A DNA stretch of 64,000 nt from Mytilus galloprovincialis (taxonomy: Eukaryota; Mollusca; Bivalvia; Mytilida; Mytilidae), in NCBI RefSeq assembly GCF_965363235.1, contig NC_134839.1:94879743-94943742 (forward strand), written 5' to 3'. The notes beneath the pieces are model-generated. The model was not told the DNA's origin. It did no database searches and saw nothing but the letters and a program-made list of their open reading frames with translations. Position numbers and translations under genes: made by a program. Shown piece by piece: positions 33,481 through 47,668 of the stretch. The first letter of the stretch is position 1. Each line of letters starts with the position of its first letter.

Positions 33481-36400
33481 CATATATAAGACAAGGGCTA
33501 ACCAGGAAGACCTGCTAGTGGAATTTAAAACCTTTACAAATTGATTGTGGTACGAAATCACAAACCTCAAAGATCTCACAGGTTAGTAAACACGGAAGAT
33601 GATTAACTAAGACCACTCGACCAAAGAGGCCTCCAAAAAGAATTAAACACATGTTTATGCCTCCAAAAAGAAGTAAACACATGTATTGTTTTTCACATGC
33701 AAATTCATTTTGATTTCGAAAGTGCACAACAAAGAACAACGGATAAAATTCCACTTTATTTTGTATCGAAACTATCTTTAATAGCGTGTATATTTTAAAA
33801 CTTTTTATTAATATGTGTAAAACTATGTTTAGAATTTGAGATAGATACCTTGATATATAATTCCACTCAATACTGTCTCTGTGAAAACTAATAGAGAGAA
33901 GACAATTATTCTTATTTCTATAAATATTTTGTGGAAATCGGAAAATATCGGTTACGTTGATTGAATTTGTTGTAGTAGTTTTGGATAAATCAAATTAGGT
34001 TTAATGATACAATCTGTTATTGATAGGGGTAACGATAAAAATGACAAGAAATAGGCTAGCTACATGTATCTAAAGGAAAGGGTTTGTTGGTATGTTGAAC
34101 TTAAAGTAGTTATTCTCATCAATGAACAATTAAATATAAACACATGATTCATGGTAAAAATTTCTTTTTGAGAGTCTATCCTAAATTGAGGTAAATTATA
34201 TGGCCTTCCGAATACCGTTTCGATCCCTAACATCACTGAAGAGACATTAATTGTCGAAACCGGATATGGTGTACAAATTTTTGCACTTCATGTTTGTGGT
34301 ATACCATCCTTCCCGCAATTTGATTGTTTTCTGTTTGGTATTAAATTAATATAAAGATCCATTTTGTTACATCTTGTGGTCAATTTATTTGGCAATCGTC
34401 AATGGCAGTCAGCAGGATTTAAACACATCGATTGTTCGACGTGTTAGTCAAATGCGTTTTGTTAAAATATACTTTTTTTCCTTTTTTGTCTTTTGGAAAA
34501 TGTTGTTCTTGCTATTTAGACCCCTCCACCACGAAATATTTTTTACATGCACAAGTATAAAAATGCAGTTTTTATCCAACGCAATCATAGGTTTGAACGT
34601 TGTTTAAAATTTAGACTTATTTATTTTCTTTTAGTATATATACGTGTCAGATTTTTTTTTGACTTCTTGGTTAATCACATTCAAGCGAAATTATAAATAA
34701 TACCATGACCTTTCTGACTTACAACTGTAAATAAGTGGTTCAACCATAAATCTTATGAATTAATACGTCTGATAATTTAAAAGACAGAAGTAATTATTTC
34801 TTGGGAAATAAATAAGAAAAAAACTATTAGTATTTACAAAATGAGAAAAAAATGTTTGGAATAGTTTAGGACATGCAAGTAATAGATAGTTTTGTGGGAT
34901 TAAGAACCCATAATATTTTACAGTGCATCCATGCATTATTACTTACTCAAACAAAGTATAGTTTTTTCCTCCCCATCAATTATGATAATTTTCCCCTGCC
35001 ACTTTCCATATACCGTAATACAGTTCAAAAGGAATGATATTACACAGAAATTGTGCGAATGGAAATTATTTGTGTGCACTCGAACTGTGAATTTTATCAA
35101 GTTGTCACATATACATTATATTTTTATGTCCATAAATGATCACTTTTCAGGTAACTCGGACTGTCATTAACTGTTGTAAAACACATCATACAATAAAATT
35201 GATATGTATTACAAGACATTACATAAAACATTTGGTCTTGCCAAATAACCTTAAGGATGTATAAATAACAAGTCACAACAACATCATACGCTTTCTCTGT
35301 CTCAAAAAACAAAACAAAACTACACGCTAATGATTTGAAATGATTTCTTTTGATTTGAAATGATATCGTGTTCTTCCTTTCAAAAAAAGTAATAATAATA
35401 CTCTTGAAAAAGCAAATTGTATGAGTATCTTTGATTGTCTCAGTTAAAGGTATTCATACTCATTCTGCAGGGGATTTATATATGTTCGAATTCACTCGAT
35501 GTCGTTCGGACTTTTCTGTGTTTGGGTTGCGGTCCCATTGACGTATGCATCAAATTGCCTTATAACAAATTTGAAGAAAAAAACATGATTTTTACATATT
35601 AAATTTTCCTTGAAAAAGGTAAAGGTACGGAATGCACAGTTAAGACAGTGAAAAATATTGGATCTGTGAGAAAAATATAAACTTCAATGACAGAAAATTT
35701 TGTTTTTTCTTCAAATGAGACAAGCGATGGAGAATTCAGTCAGAATATTTATACAAGACTATTAGAATGTCTTCTTTTTTCATCGTTGTATACTTCAAAG
35801 ATTTTGCATTTGTGCGTAAAATTGATTGGCCGAACTTTATATACAATGCAACATATATTGCACATGTTTTCTATTACAAGATAAAAACTGCATTATAACG
35901 ACAATACATGACTGTATGTTTCATTTAAATCCGCAATGTTGATTGCCTGACCACAACTGTGTGACACTCTAATATATTGTCCTATTTTTGTATATAATAC
36001 AACACTATATGAAAATATGGAAATGTAGCATGATTGCCAATGAAACAGGTACCCTCCAAATTTCAAATGAAGTGGATATATGATTGCGCGTGTGTTCCGT
36101 GTCAAATTTAAAACACTACACAGAAAAAAACAAACAAAAATGATGATGTAAAACTTAACTTCATGGTTTTAGTATAAAATTGTGAAGGATGATGCTTTGA
36201 AAAAAAATTAAGATTGTAATTGCGTTGATCGTGCTTACTATATTTCAGATCAAAATGTGCTGATAACGCTTTTACACCTCAATACAATTGTAAAAGAAAC
36301 ATTCAAATCTTTTAAAAGAAAACAAAAAACAAAAAACAGTTGAGTTAATTTAACTTGTTATTTCAAGGCTAGTAGTTAAATAATATAATCATAAAAAATG

Positions 36401-37019
36401 AGTGCTTCTTTTATAAGACCGTAAAAGCATTGAACGACAGCACATTTTCAGTATGAAGCGATTAAGGTAAACAATGTTTCATCTATCGGAAATTCCCCTA
36501 TTATTTCATATAAAAACATATTTTTAATAAAAATTCTTCTTAAGATATATTTGTTGTCCAAATTGATTTTTTTTTTAAATTAAATACAGAAATGTATTTA
36601 ATGTCTTGTAATACTTATGAAACATATTTATGATTCATACTTTTAGGGAAATCACAATTTGAAAACAAATATAAATTAATGCAAGACAAAATCATATGGC
36701 TATATAGGAAAAACTGACATTTAATTTGAATATTTGTATACAAATAATGATTTCTCAGTAATGACATGTCATGAAAATATTTCACATTAACCATAAAAAC
36801 TGTCTACATTTGTGAGTATAACATAAGAAATTTCATCAAAATCGAACCTCAAATTAGTTTTGACAATGTTTAAAAACGTGTTTATATATGAAATGTAATA
36901 AGGGAACTTTGGGTGAGTGGCTTTTGACCTGAGACTACAAAATGTGCTTCGGTCAACTCTTATACACTCCATCAAAATAACTGAAAAGAATTATTTAATT
37001 CCTAAACATTTACAGCAAC
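33481..37019. other. Non-coding with a small direct duplication
   Basis: At 33630-33690 GCCTCCAAAAAGAA[TG]TAAACACATGT occurs twice in tandem. A weak dispersed-repeat fragment (GCATGATTGCCAATGAAACA) lies at about 36027. No gene was found. Confidence 0.4.
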
Positions 37020-37320
37020 GACATCTTTTTTCTTTTCGTCTGCATATTCATCAAAACATATATGCAGTACATCGGAATCTTACAACGGATATCGGACAAA
37101 TTGGGACTAACTGTGTACCACTTACATGTATAACGAACCTGTTTCTGTATTGTTTTGAGTTATAATTTATGAATAAAATCAGCAAAGACCCATCGAAACA
37201 ACATCTGATTCAAACATTTTAATAACACTTTTAGAGATTAGATGATATATCGGCTCTCTATAACGACGACTTCAGGTTGCATTTCTGTAAATATTGACAA
37301 TGCAAATTCCCATAGGAACT
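37020..37320 (+). pseudogene. Decayed Penelope-like reverse transcriptase fragment
   Basis: The frame before the TAA near 37160 encodes IGTNCVPL and NLFLYCFEL. These resemble the conserved block upstream of the catalytic motif in Penelope-like RTs. After stops and shifts, KISKDPSKQHLI and RLDDISALYNDDF are readable, the second matching the RYLDDIL catalytic region seen at 60743-60786. Frameshifts and stops make it a pseudogene. Confidence 0.65.
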
Positions 37321-39243
37321 CCTTTTACGGCTAAAACTGTACCACTTTCACTATGAAGTCTTGAAAAAAATCTTATCCTAGAATTGAAAGTTCATATGCA
37401 CCACAATTTTTTTCAAAGGTCAAAATATAGGGCTGTGCGGCATATTTTTAACGTTTATATGCCCTGAACTTCTCAGAGTTTAAACTTACACTAATTTTCT
37501 TAACTACCCCTACCTCGAATGAAAGGTTACCAAAGATTTCAATGTAAACAAATGCACGTGTTTATTTACTGGTAACATTCCCAAGTTCTGTCTCTGCGAT
37601 ATGGAACACAGAGAGCATAACTGGGAACCAGTATGTAAATAAAATTAATTTTCTATGAATATTCAATTACTCCCCAAAAGAGGCATGTTTTGAGAAACAG
37701 CTGTATTTACAAAGTGCAACCTTCAGTATGTCACTAAGGAGATGTATCCTCCTGAACCGTGACTTTAAATAAAGCTAATACTAACAATGAACACTGCCCT
37801 TTTCTGGATCTTGCTATCTATATCTATATTTACTGCCAGCCTAATACCAAAAGTTATGATAAAAGTTAAGTTTTTTTTTTATTTCCTATTATTAATTATC
37901 CAAATTTAGATGGTGGCGTTCCCTTGTCATCATCTTATTGTTTTCATATATCCCAACTTGTTCGATATACCCGTATATGTAACAACGTATCAGATTTTAA
38001 CGAATGAAATTTCTGTTTATTTGGAAAATAATAATACTAGGGTTTTCAATATCACAAACTAGTAAAAACGTTTACTAAATTTTATCATCGTTACAAGGAT
38101 ATCATTCGTAATCATCAATCAACATGCAGTCATGTTACACGTTCAGGTATTTCACATCCAATCCTTTATGGCAATATTCTGTACAAAGCACAAAAATATC
38201 GACATTCACCTTAAACACTTACCAATCATTAAACCAGACTTATTCAGAAGGGATATATATGCAGTTACTGTTGTCAGGTTATCAAAGATTGCTTATTTTT
38301 AAAATATTGATTCATGCATAGGGTCTTTCCATAGGAAATAAACACATTTATTCTAAAACCAATTCGGCTTGATATGGATTATGTTCTTCTTGTGTTGTTT
38401 TGTGATGGCATGATACTAAACCCCTAACAGGAGGGATTATGATTCATTATAATATGCTGAATGAATATAACCCTTCAATAAGTTTAACTGAGGTCTGAAA
38501 CTGGCATGTCGTTTTAAATGCTAACAGTCTTTTGTTAATTTGTATCATTCTCATTTTGCTTCGTTTCCTTTCTAACCTATTCTGACATCGGACTTGTATA
38601 CATGCGTATTGATGTGTGTCTGTTGATTCTAAACTGGCTAGATGTACATGTATAGGGGGAGGGTTGAGATCTCCCACAACATATTTAACCCGCCGTATTT
38701 TTGCGCCTGTCAAAAGTCAGGAACTGATGGTCCAGCCAATTACATCCTGTTCTATTTTTCTGTTCGTTATAGTCAATTTGGTAATGTGCCCCATCACCTG
38801 TCTGGTTCAATGAAGAACAGTGCTAACTAGATGTTTATTTGCAAAGCTATTTGTTTAATGTGTATGTGTGTCATGAATTTTTGTACTCTACCCAATTTTA
38901 CTTCACATGTACATAGAGTTCTTGGAGAATGGTACAACTACCAATAAGAAACTAACAGAAGACATGACATTTATACTTTTTCCTTTTTGTCACATGATTT
39001 CATTCAGAATATAAAAATTGACTAATCGAGCACGAACATGATTAATATAAATGTGTTACATGTATTGGAAATAGATATACCACATCATAAATATAGAAAT
39101 CATTAGGAATTTGTTTCAAATAATGTATATTGTTGATCCGATAGATATTTAAATTCAAACACTGCTAATGGTGAACATTATGCTTGGCTTGGAAACCAAA
39201 TTGAATGTTAATATACAGAGTTTGTTTTTATTTGGAGCTATTT
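37321..39243. other. Non-coding with a dispersed-repeat fragment
   Basis: At about 38640-38780 words such as GGGGGAGGGTTGAGATCTCC and GTCAAAAGTCAGGAACTG match, with divergence, the 3' regions at 5590-5700 and 33150-33230. Nothing else was recognised. Confidence 0.45.
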
Positions 39244-41565
39244 CACAGTGTAGATACTATTCTGTACGCTATCCGGAAGTCACGATTTTCGAAGCGAGGA
39301 TTTCCAACTGGCTAACAGGACGGTTTTGCCTACGGTAACTTTTTTCATCATTTGTTTACTCCTATATCTACAAAGTGCTTTGAACATCTTCAAGGTATAT
39401 ATAGCATCAGAAATATGAGTAACTGTAACAAAAACATGCATTAGAATATAAAATATACGTGTGCATCACATCAACTTGGTAGAAAAAAGTGAAATCGATG
39501 GACAATTTTGCTCTCGTAGTACAAAGCAAATAATCTTTTATTGCAAGTATTTGCATCAGTTTACAGTTAAATATATACTGTTTCAATATTCTTTTCGTAT
39601 TTAAGTAGAATATTCGTATTTCCCATAAAAAATATGTTTTCCTTGAGGATCCCAAAATAAATTACTGTACGATCAGTCTAGAACTGACTGTATTCTAGAA
39701 GCGATTTCAGATTTTTTTACTGTATGACCAGTCGTGATTTTGAAGAAAAAACAACAGCAATTTGAAAGTATATACGTGTATATGTGATATTATGAACTAT
39801 CCAGGGAACTATAACGTGTAATTACTTTCATCAGACAATACAAATATATTTCTTATGAATTTTTTAGACGGCAAAATAATTGTATTTTTGTTCCAGCAGT
39901 CTTATTTAAAATCAAAATGCCTAAAAAGTATTACATGATTCGCTTGTGGACTTTGTAATAGTGTATCGTTACAGTTATCTGTTTAGCTATTACATTTTTT
40001 AAGATTATCTACACCGTCCGCTGTGACCAATTGATGATAACATAAATCAAGCTTGTCTCTTTTAAAATAAGAAAAAATGGATAAAGACAGCTTTGCGTAG
40101 GGGGATAATTCATGTGATATAATTTTGGTAAGTTTACAGAAATAGAAGGTCCATAATGCATTAATCGAGTAAAAATGGAGCAATTTCAAAAAACTTTAAT
40201 GATTGGTTTAGGAGGTGTTGGAAATGGATGAACCCATATAATGCAATGTTCAAGTCCGTATCTTATATAAATAAACTCATCATAGATACCAGGACTAAAT
40301 TTAGTATATACGCCAGACGCGCGTTTCATCTACAAAAGACTCATCAGTGACGCTCGAATCCAAAAAAGTTACCCCATAAAAGTTTTTACTAAAATTCGAA
40401 ATAGACGGTGCACAATACAGTCATTATCATTTATGATAAGGAAACCGAATAAGATTAATTAATAGTTATATCAGTGACGGATTAAAAAAAAAGGGGATCC
40501 GGCAGTTTGAAACCCTTTTTTAACTATCAATGCATTTGTATGGGAACATATATTTGGAATCCTCTTTTCTCCTGGATTGGACCCCCTCTCCATTTAAAAA
40601 TGGCCGGAACCCCCAATGTATATTAAGTGGTTTATGAGGAGATGCGCTTACAAAACCGGCGAAACATATTGTACCGGTCAAACGGACAAACGGAAAGATG
40701 GACTTCTTTATTACTATAACCTCCGCTTGACAAAGTGGTGTACAATTGAGTGTCAAAGAGACAGCTCTACATCTTAAACAAAGTGAAGGAACTGTGATCA
40801 ATTATAGGCTACAGTACGGACTCGAATGTGTGTAAATACATGCATTTTTTATATAACAACTAAATCTGTGTGTTTGTACAATTTTAAGAATAACGGAGGA
40901 CATTTCTGAAACTTATATACTAGTATACATCAAACCTTCCTCTTATTTTAGCAACATTTAAACATCCTTATACTTAATGTAGTAAGTCGAGTACACCCTA
41001 TCAAGCATTAGTTTTCAGGATGTGAATGTATTGAAATATATTTGTGTTATTTAGAAAAATGCCACCTTCTGATGTATCGTAAATAACTTTGAAATCACCA
41101 CTAGAATACAGTGACATAAAGACTGATCATACAGTTTTAAAATATACAAGCGAGACTGATCATACAGTGAGAAATTCAAACAAGTGTAATTTTCTTATTT
41201 CTGGCTTCAAAGATCTTGTTGAAACTTTTACCACCACTTGCAATATACTTCATTTAGTTAATTAAGTCAGGTTTTTACGTTAATTTGTACACTAAGAGGG
41301 TAAAAAGATTGTTTTTAGGTTCGCCGACTGATTTTTCTTAGTGATGCACTTGAAAATCTCTTGATTAAGGCAAAGATACGAATAATGAATGTGCGGAATA
41401 TAATTCTAAACCATTTGAGAATATCGATGTCGGCTGAATTAATCATTAAGCAATGTACAGATGATCAACTTACCGTTTAATTCAGTATACCAATCAAATT
41501 TAAAAAAGTTCTCGCTTCGAAAATCGCGACTTCCGGATAGCGTACAGAATAGTATCTACACTGTG
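39244..41565. mobile_element. 2.3-kb TIR element starting CACAGTG, 5-bp TSD
   Basis: Terminal inverted repeats of 55 bp at 39244-39298 and 41511-41565 differ at one base. They begin CACAGTGTAGATACTATTCT. TATTT lies directly outside both ends (39239-39243 and 41566-41570), a clean 5-bp target duplication. No transposase coding region is seen inside. The interior includes a dispersed repeat (40254-40400) and unremarkable AT-rich DNA, so the element is non-autonomous. A 5-bp duplication with termini starting CAC fits the Transib/RAG-like group; assignment beyond that is inference. Confidence 0.75.
40254..40400 (+). repeat. Dispersed repeat, family B copy 1
   Basis: Contains AAACTCATCATAGATACCAG, CGCCAGACGCGCGTTTCATC and CATCAGTGACGCTCGAATCC. 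A nearly identical copy is at 61425-61530. The CpG-rich core stands out in AT-rich DNA. I associate this repeat with mussel genomes. Confidence 0.9.
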
Positions 41566-41570
41566 TATTT

Positions 41571-42295
41571 ATCATTATAGAAACGAAAAATTGTTTTGGA
41601 AGAAAGAGAGAAGTACTTGCTGTATTTCGTATGATCAATGTTTTCTTAAATATCTTAAGGAAAAAAGGTTGCATCATATCAAAAGGATCTTCGGTTTCAA
41701 TTATCGGACAGACCCAAACTATATGATTCGATCCTGGCAGATCAACTATTTTATCTTACCATAAGACCATGTTATGGGATGAACACATAAGACGTAATAG
41801 TAAAAGAGAAAGGGTAATGGGTGGAAAATATTTCTATCATCTAGTCACAACTTCTCTCAATTATGATTTGACCCAAATAATATAACTCATCCTTGGGGGG
41901 ATAAAACATATCAACGGTTCTAGAAAAACCCATAAAGGACCAAAATTCAGACACTCGTAAGAATCTAATGTCTTCAAATTACCAACTGGACTTCTAACCT
42001 CGAAAAAAATGTAAATTTAGCAAGAACCTCGTCACTTTTCCAACTAAGACCTTGTTATTACATGAACCCAGAAACCGTTATAGAACAAGAAAACGTAAAC
42101 GATTGATTCGAAATGATTGAGACATTCAACCGAAACTTAGTTATGAATGTATAAAAAAAAAACATGACTTCTCTGCTCCGTAAGATTGAAAATCACCATC
42201 GGGGGTTGTAAAATTATTGTAAATAACAATAAATCAAAAACTATTATTCGTAAGGGCCTAAAATCTTCACAATTGGACTCATCAATATGGGATCT
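41571..42295. other. Non-coding, nothing recognised
   Basis: AT-rich sequence with loosely repeated wording around GACTTCTCT and CATTATGATT-like phrases but no clear unit. No gene was seen. Confidence 0.35.
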
Positions 42296-42387
42296 TGATT
42301 TCGATAAAAGTCCAGTTAAATAAAGTTTTCATTGTATAGACATGCTGATTTCGATAAAAGTCCAGTTAAATAAAGTTTTCATTGTAT
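42296..42387. repeat. 50-bp direct tandem duplication
   Basis: TGATTTCGATAAAAGTCCAG begins at 42296 and again at 42346. The identical segment continues through TTTTCATTGTA. Two perfect copies indicate a recent duplication. Confidence 0.9.
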
Positions 42388-42413
42388 TTGTGCGACATCA
42401 AACAGTGATAAGT

Positions 42414-42610
42414 AGATATAGGAAGATGTGGTATGAGTGTTAATGTGACAACTCTCCATCCAAATAATAATTTATAAAAGTAAACCATTTTAGGTCAAGG
42501 TACGGCCTTTAACACGGAGCCTTGGCTCACACCGAGTAGCAAGCTATAAAGGGCCCCAAAAGTTACTAATGTAAAACCATCTAAACGGGAAAACTAACGG
42601 TCTAATCCAT
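42414..42610 (+). repeat. Dispersed repeat, family A copy 2
   Basis: Begins ATATAGGAAGATGTGGTATG, contains GGAGCCTTGGCTCACACCGA and ends ACGGGAAAACTAACG. It matches the copy at 19026-19265 over its length with scattered differences. Confidence 0.88.
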
Positions 42611-45600
42611 TTAAAAACGAGAAACACGTATGAACTACATAAACAGACGAAAACTACTGTGCATCAGATTCCTAAGATTTTGACAGGAAAACTACGACCG
42701 ATATAATCCCGATCGTAGGTTCCGAAATGTCTGAAGTAGCCACAACTCGTACCTATTATCCATTTAACTTCAACACATGGGACCTTAATAAATAAAGAGA
42801 AAACAATCAAAGGTCAAGTTCCCCTTAGTCAAACCGAAAGTACTTTTTTTCTTCTACAGCAATGAACCTAACAACACTAGACTTGTTGGTTTAGGAGGAT
42901 GATCGACGAATCCGTGATTTTCGTCAAGTGACAAATAATGCAATCATTCTATTTACTAGAACATATTAATGTGATACGAATACCCTCCTTGCTTTGTACA
43001 AGAACGACAGACGAAGTCGATTTTTAAACGTGCTAGTTCACAAGGTAACAGAATAAAGCAATCACCTTACCCGCCCGGACACATTATATGAACTCATCAT
43101 CGACCAGTCTTTGCTCAAGCAGCAATTACAAAAATGTCTGGTTTGACCCGGCCTAGGATCAAACCAACAATCATCCACCCGAACTCGAGACGAGCATAGA
43201 TATTTGGTTTGATTCAGGAAAAAAAAGGAATTTGCGGTTTTAAAAGTCACTTCCAGTTAACATATATTTTGGAATTCTGTATGTTGGGCTCTATCACATT
43301 ATTCAATTTACAACCATTAAAACCTAGTGTTTCTGCCTGTTTGCACGTAATTAGTGACCAAATATATTTAAAATCGCTCAAGTATTTGCTTTTCGGAAAG
43401 GCTGGTCTTTCACTGGAAAAACCGGAATATTTCTGATGACTTATTTATGTTGTCTAGTCCAAAGACACAAACCTTTGAGTTATACGTGCTCATCATGTGT
43501 GCAATTTAGTTTTTTTTCAAACTGCAAATACAATTCACGTTTATAAGTGTGTCACAGTAAAATAGCTCGAGAAACATAGTCTTTTCTCTTGTAAAAATAA
43601 ATAAACATGTACAAAATGTAGGTTAAATATATAAATAATCAACTTATACTGGCATTTTTCTCAAGATTTCTAGGTGTATAAGTCAAGGTTTAACGAAGCA
43701 CAAAATGACATTAAGATGTAAAGAAACAGTTACTATCGATAACTGAAAAAACAATTGATGTAAACGAGAATTCTGAGATAACAAATGTCTCCACCGTGAC
43801 CATTTCACTTTGGTCGTAGATAATTATATAGTTTGTATAACATTTTACGAACATAAAATATGTATTTAAGATCACAGATATGACGAATAGCCTATCATAA
43901 AAAAGAAGAATCGAATCTGAAGCAACGAGACAGGTGAACGAGCAACCAGTACATGTTGATACAATTTTATCAACAACAAAAATTAAATAAATATGTATTT
44001 ATCAGATATTCATGTAATGCTTTAAATAACTTTTGGTATCGTCTGGGTATCGCACACGTGATAAAAAGTTTTAACCAGAAACACGTGACATGTGCGGTAA
44101 AACATTTGGTAAAACGAAATATTTGATAATTATTTTAGTAATTAAGTATGATAGATTTTCCAAAAGCTTATACAAAGTCTCATTCATACACATGTATAAA
44201 ACTTTCAACAAGCGATCTAGAATTATTATTGTTCAGCAGAATGTATTAAATATCGAAAACTCTGTGTAAATTAAATGTCTTAAACGGATTCTATACTAGG
44301 CTATATAATAATATTGTAAAGACATACCGGTAGTACATTGATATATTTAGTCCCACTAGACTACAATAATTGTTGAAGGTATATTTTGCATCTTTATCTT
44401 TTTTTAATGTCTTGTTTTTTATTGCTTGTTTTATAGTGCGTGTTAAAAGATGTGTCTAAATGAAGCTTGTTAATATGGGATTATATTTAGGTATGCCATT
44501 ATCGTGTTTAATGTACACAAAAATGATTATGGTCATCCTTTGAATGAACTAAAGATTTATTTAACTTCATTTCATATGGTACTCGTCAGCTTGACAAACA
44601 ACATACCAGCTAACCATTTTTGTCACGAACTTGAATTGAAGCATTCAAAGAAATTCAAATTTGAAATAAATCATTTTATTATTTGTTTTTACAAATCATA
44701 ATGAAATCAAAAATTAATATAATAAAGAGATAAGTATTCAAATTACGTACCTGAAAAGAATTAAAAATTCCAGACCTTAACATTTAATGTGCCATTGTTA
44801 TTCTGGTAAGAAACCAATAAAACCAATATATAGATATACATCAATGACAAGGCCGGGGGAAATGACAATAAAACATTGTAGTGTGTTGATTCATTGTCCA
44901 GTTTGTGTTTTAGACAGAAAGAAATATTTGTGAAATGCAATCAAATTTTGATAGATACTGCATGTTATAATTTGTAATACATACAGTTAGAAGTAAAGAC
45001 TGTATCACTATTTGAAAATTCCTATGCATATTACATACAAAATCAAATTTTAATAAAAAAATAAATAATCATCTAGAGTTATTCATTGTCCGAATCACAT
45101 AAAACCTTTATCGCCAAAAACAGAAATGTCTGCAATTTCTTGCAAGAATTTAAAAATAAATAATGTATGAGTTATACTTTTACTGAATTGTCATTGTTTC
45201 AAAAAAGACAATTATTAAACAAGTTGCTGCACGAAAAGGATAAACGGATATATAGGCAAAATGACTATTAATTTTATTATTTTTATATGTTTTGATCAGG
45301 ACAGTACTGGGATGCCATTAAGATATTTCATATAAACCATTAGATACGGTAATTTTCTAGGAGTTTAACACTGGTACTTTCATTAACATCTAACATTATA
45401 TAAGTTTTGACAATTAAAAAATGTGTAACATATATAGGAATTTCCGAGTGATGACAAACTTTGTCGTAGTACAAAATGAAATCCCATTTATAATAATTAT
45501 ATTAAGGAAATACACGAATTTTTTTTCTAAATGCAAAAACTTGTTTTATATAAACAGTAGAACATAACATGTCAAATATGTTTGCTCGACATTATTTTAC

Positions 45601-46637
45601 CGGAAAGTTCATTAACACATGCATTTAAGCTCGTTATTTAAAAATTGACAAATATAATACCTACCCACATTAAAATGAGCTTAGAGCTTAGCATAAACAA
45701 ATTATTTGAAAGTATATTTTTCTGACGACATGCAAACCTACAAATTCAGTTAAAAAACTCCAATTATATTGAAAAGAAAACACCAGAAGAAATTGGCGCA
45801 TTACCTGGAATCTTGAATTAATTTGTCCAACGAAAATGAAATTAAACAGATTTTTATTTTACTCGCGACTTTCGATAAGATATATACATTACAAAAAATA
45901 GAACTCATATTCTTGAGTAGTGTGTTTTTACCAAAAAGGTTGGAGAAAGGAGATAAAAAATGAGACAAAGTTATCTAAAAAAAATATCAGCTGTCAGACA
46001 ATTATTATATCATATTAATTTAATTAATAACTGTTTGTACATTCACTTTTGTATTACCAAATGTTGAAACTACTTTACAATTTAATTTATTAGTGCATTT
46101 ATTTAAGGAAGCGTTTATGCGAACAATGTGCAATTGTCTTTTTTTCTACAGAGCATGTACATGTATTAGTGTAATTTTAGATTGCATGTCAGTCACTGCA
46201 CGAAACACTGTAAACACTATGCTATTGTCAAATCCTAAATTGAACGAGTAGGTGGTCATTAATAGTAGATTAAGGAAGGTCATGTACTACTTATGTTTTA
46301 TTGCTTTATTGTAAACCTGTCAATCAACAATGATTTTATGTACACGTTGTCCGAAATGTTTATGGCCATATTCACACTTCTTCAAACATATAGATCAATT
46401 CATAAATCTGGAATGTTAAGGACCAATATAGTCATACATGTACACCAAAAACACGTGATTACTTATGAATTAAAAAATAAACATTTGAGTATATCAACAC
46501 CTTTCAGGGATCCAAATCCCTAGTGAGGTACGCAAAGGTATATGTAATTTCTCATCCCGTATTCAAGAGCTTGTAGCTGCTACTCAGAATTTATGAACCA
46601 CCACCAGTCATTGAGCAGAAAGCTGATGTTTGAGCTT
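42611..46637. other. Non-coding, nothing firm
   Basis: Mostly AT-rich DNA. At 43040-43205 the minus strand carries GGTTTGATCCTAGGCC near GAGTTCGGGTGG, loosely like a Pol III box in a SINE. No cloverleaf can be folded and no second copy is in the window, so no SINE is called. Confidence 0.35.
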
Positions 46638-46910
46638 TTGATTTTGTCATTTGTTTAAGAACTTTCCGTTTTGAATTTTCCTCTAAGTTTGGTATTTTTG
46701 TGATCTTATTTTTTATACATTACACAATTGTGCTATGGTCATTTTTGCATTCTTGTCTTGTCCTGCTTTTCGCTTAGACTTTGTCTATAGAGTGTCTATA
46801 TAAATGTGCACTAGTTCAGTGAAAATGGACGTCACACTTACCCCCGAAACATATGAATGAACTAAAATTAAAAATACATACAAGACTAACTAAGGACAGA
46901 GGCTACATGC
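46638..46910 (+). repeat. Two dispersed-repeat fragments
   Basis: 46638-46720 (GATTTTGTCATTTGTTTAAG, CTCTAAGTTTGGTATTTTTG) is family C, as at 14950 and 55905. 46805-46910 (CTAGTTCAGTGAAAATGGAC, then GACAGAGGCTACATGCTTGG) matches 58860-58985. Both are diverged and non-coding. Confidence 0.65.
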
Positions 46911-47664
46911 TTGGGACAGGTGCAAAAATGCGGCGGGGTTGAAACATCTTTAGTAAAATCTCAAAATTAAAGAACGTAAACATTTTGACAGACAGATAAA
47001 AACCCAACATGAAAGTCATTCAAAATTGAAGACAAAATTAAGGAAAAGTACTGGTCGTTTCTTGATACAAGCTATAAAATGGGGGCTGAATTCTGAATAA
47101 AGTCAATCAATAAAGAAAGTTAATACGTTGTCCTGTATGTACATGTAAAAGGAAAGTTCATCCTTCGTTAAATATGTTTGAAGTTTGTTGGTTTACCTTT
47201 GTTATATTGACTTCGTTAGATAAAAAAAACAGGGAAAAGGCAGTATTCATGCAAATGATATTCATATATTTTGTTGTTGTGTAAAAAAATATGTCTGAAT
47301 AATAATGCGTTGTTTATATTTCACATATATTGTATATATTAGTTATGTGTCTGTTAGTTTTATTTTCTGACCTCTAGGACCCAGGTTATTTATGTGATTG
47401 TTACCAGCCATGTATACCAATTCAATGTTTAGGTCACACACTTCGAGTATTTAAACGTATGCATTATTTAACTTTTCCGTTCTGCAGAACGATATTTTGT
47501 ATGATATTTTGCTTAGACGGTCCGTTGAGTTAGATGTTGAAATACTCAACCACAGTCAGACTGATTAAGGATGTCGAATCTATATCGACGTACTGTATAC
47601 TGTCTTGTGAGAGTAGCGCTCTGCACGTATACATATGAAACTTAGCAATAATTTGTTTTTACTT
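46911..47664. other. Non-coding, nothing recognised
   Basis: AT-rich stretch up to the 5' truncation point of the LINE. No promoter or exon could be assigned. Confidence 0.4.
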
Positions 47665-47668
47665 ATAG

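Noticed and set aside
43040..43205. Possible tRNA-derived SINE on the minus strand
   Set aside because: Only a loose B-box-like word is present. No A box, tail or second copy was found in the window.
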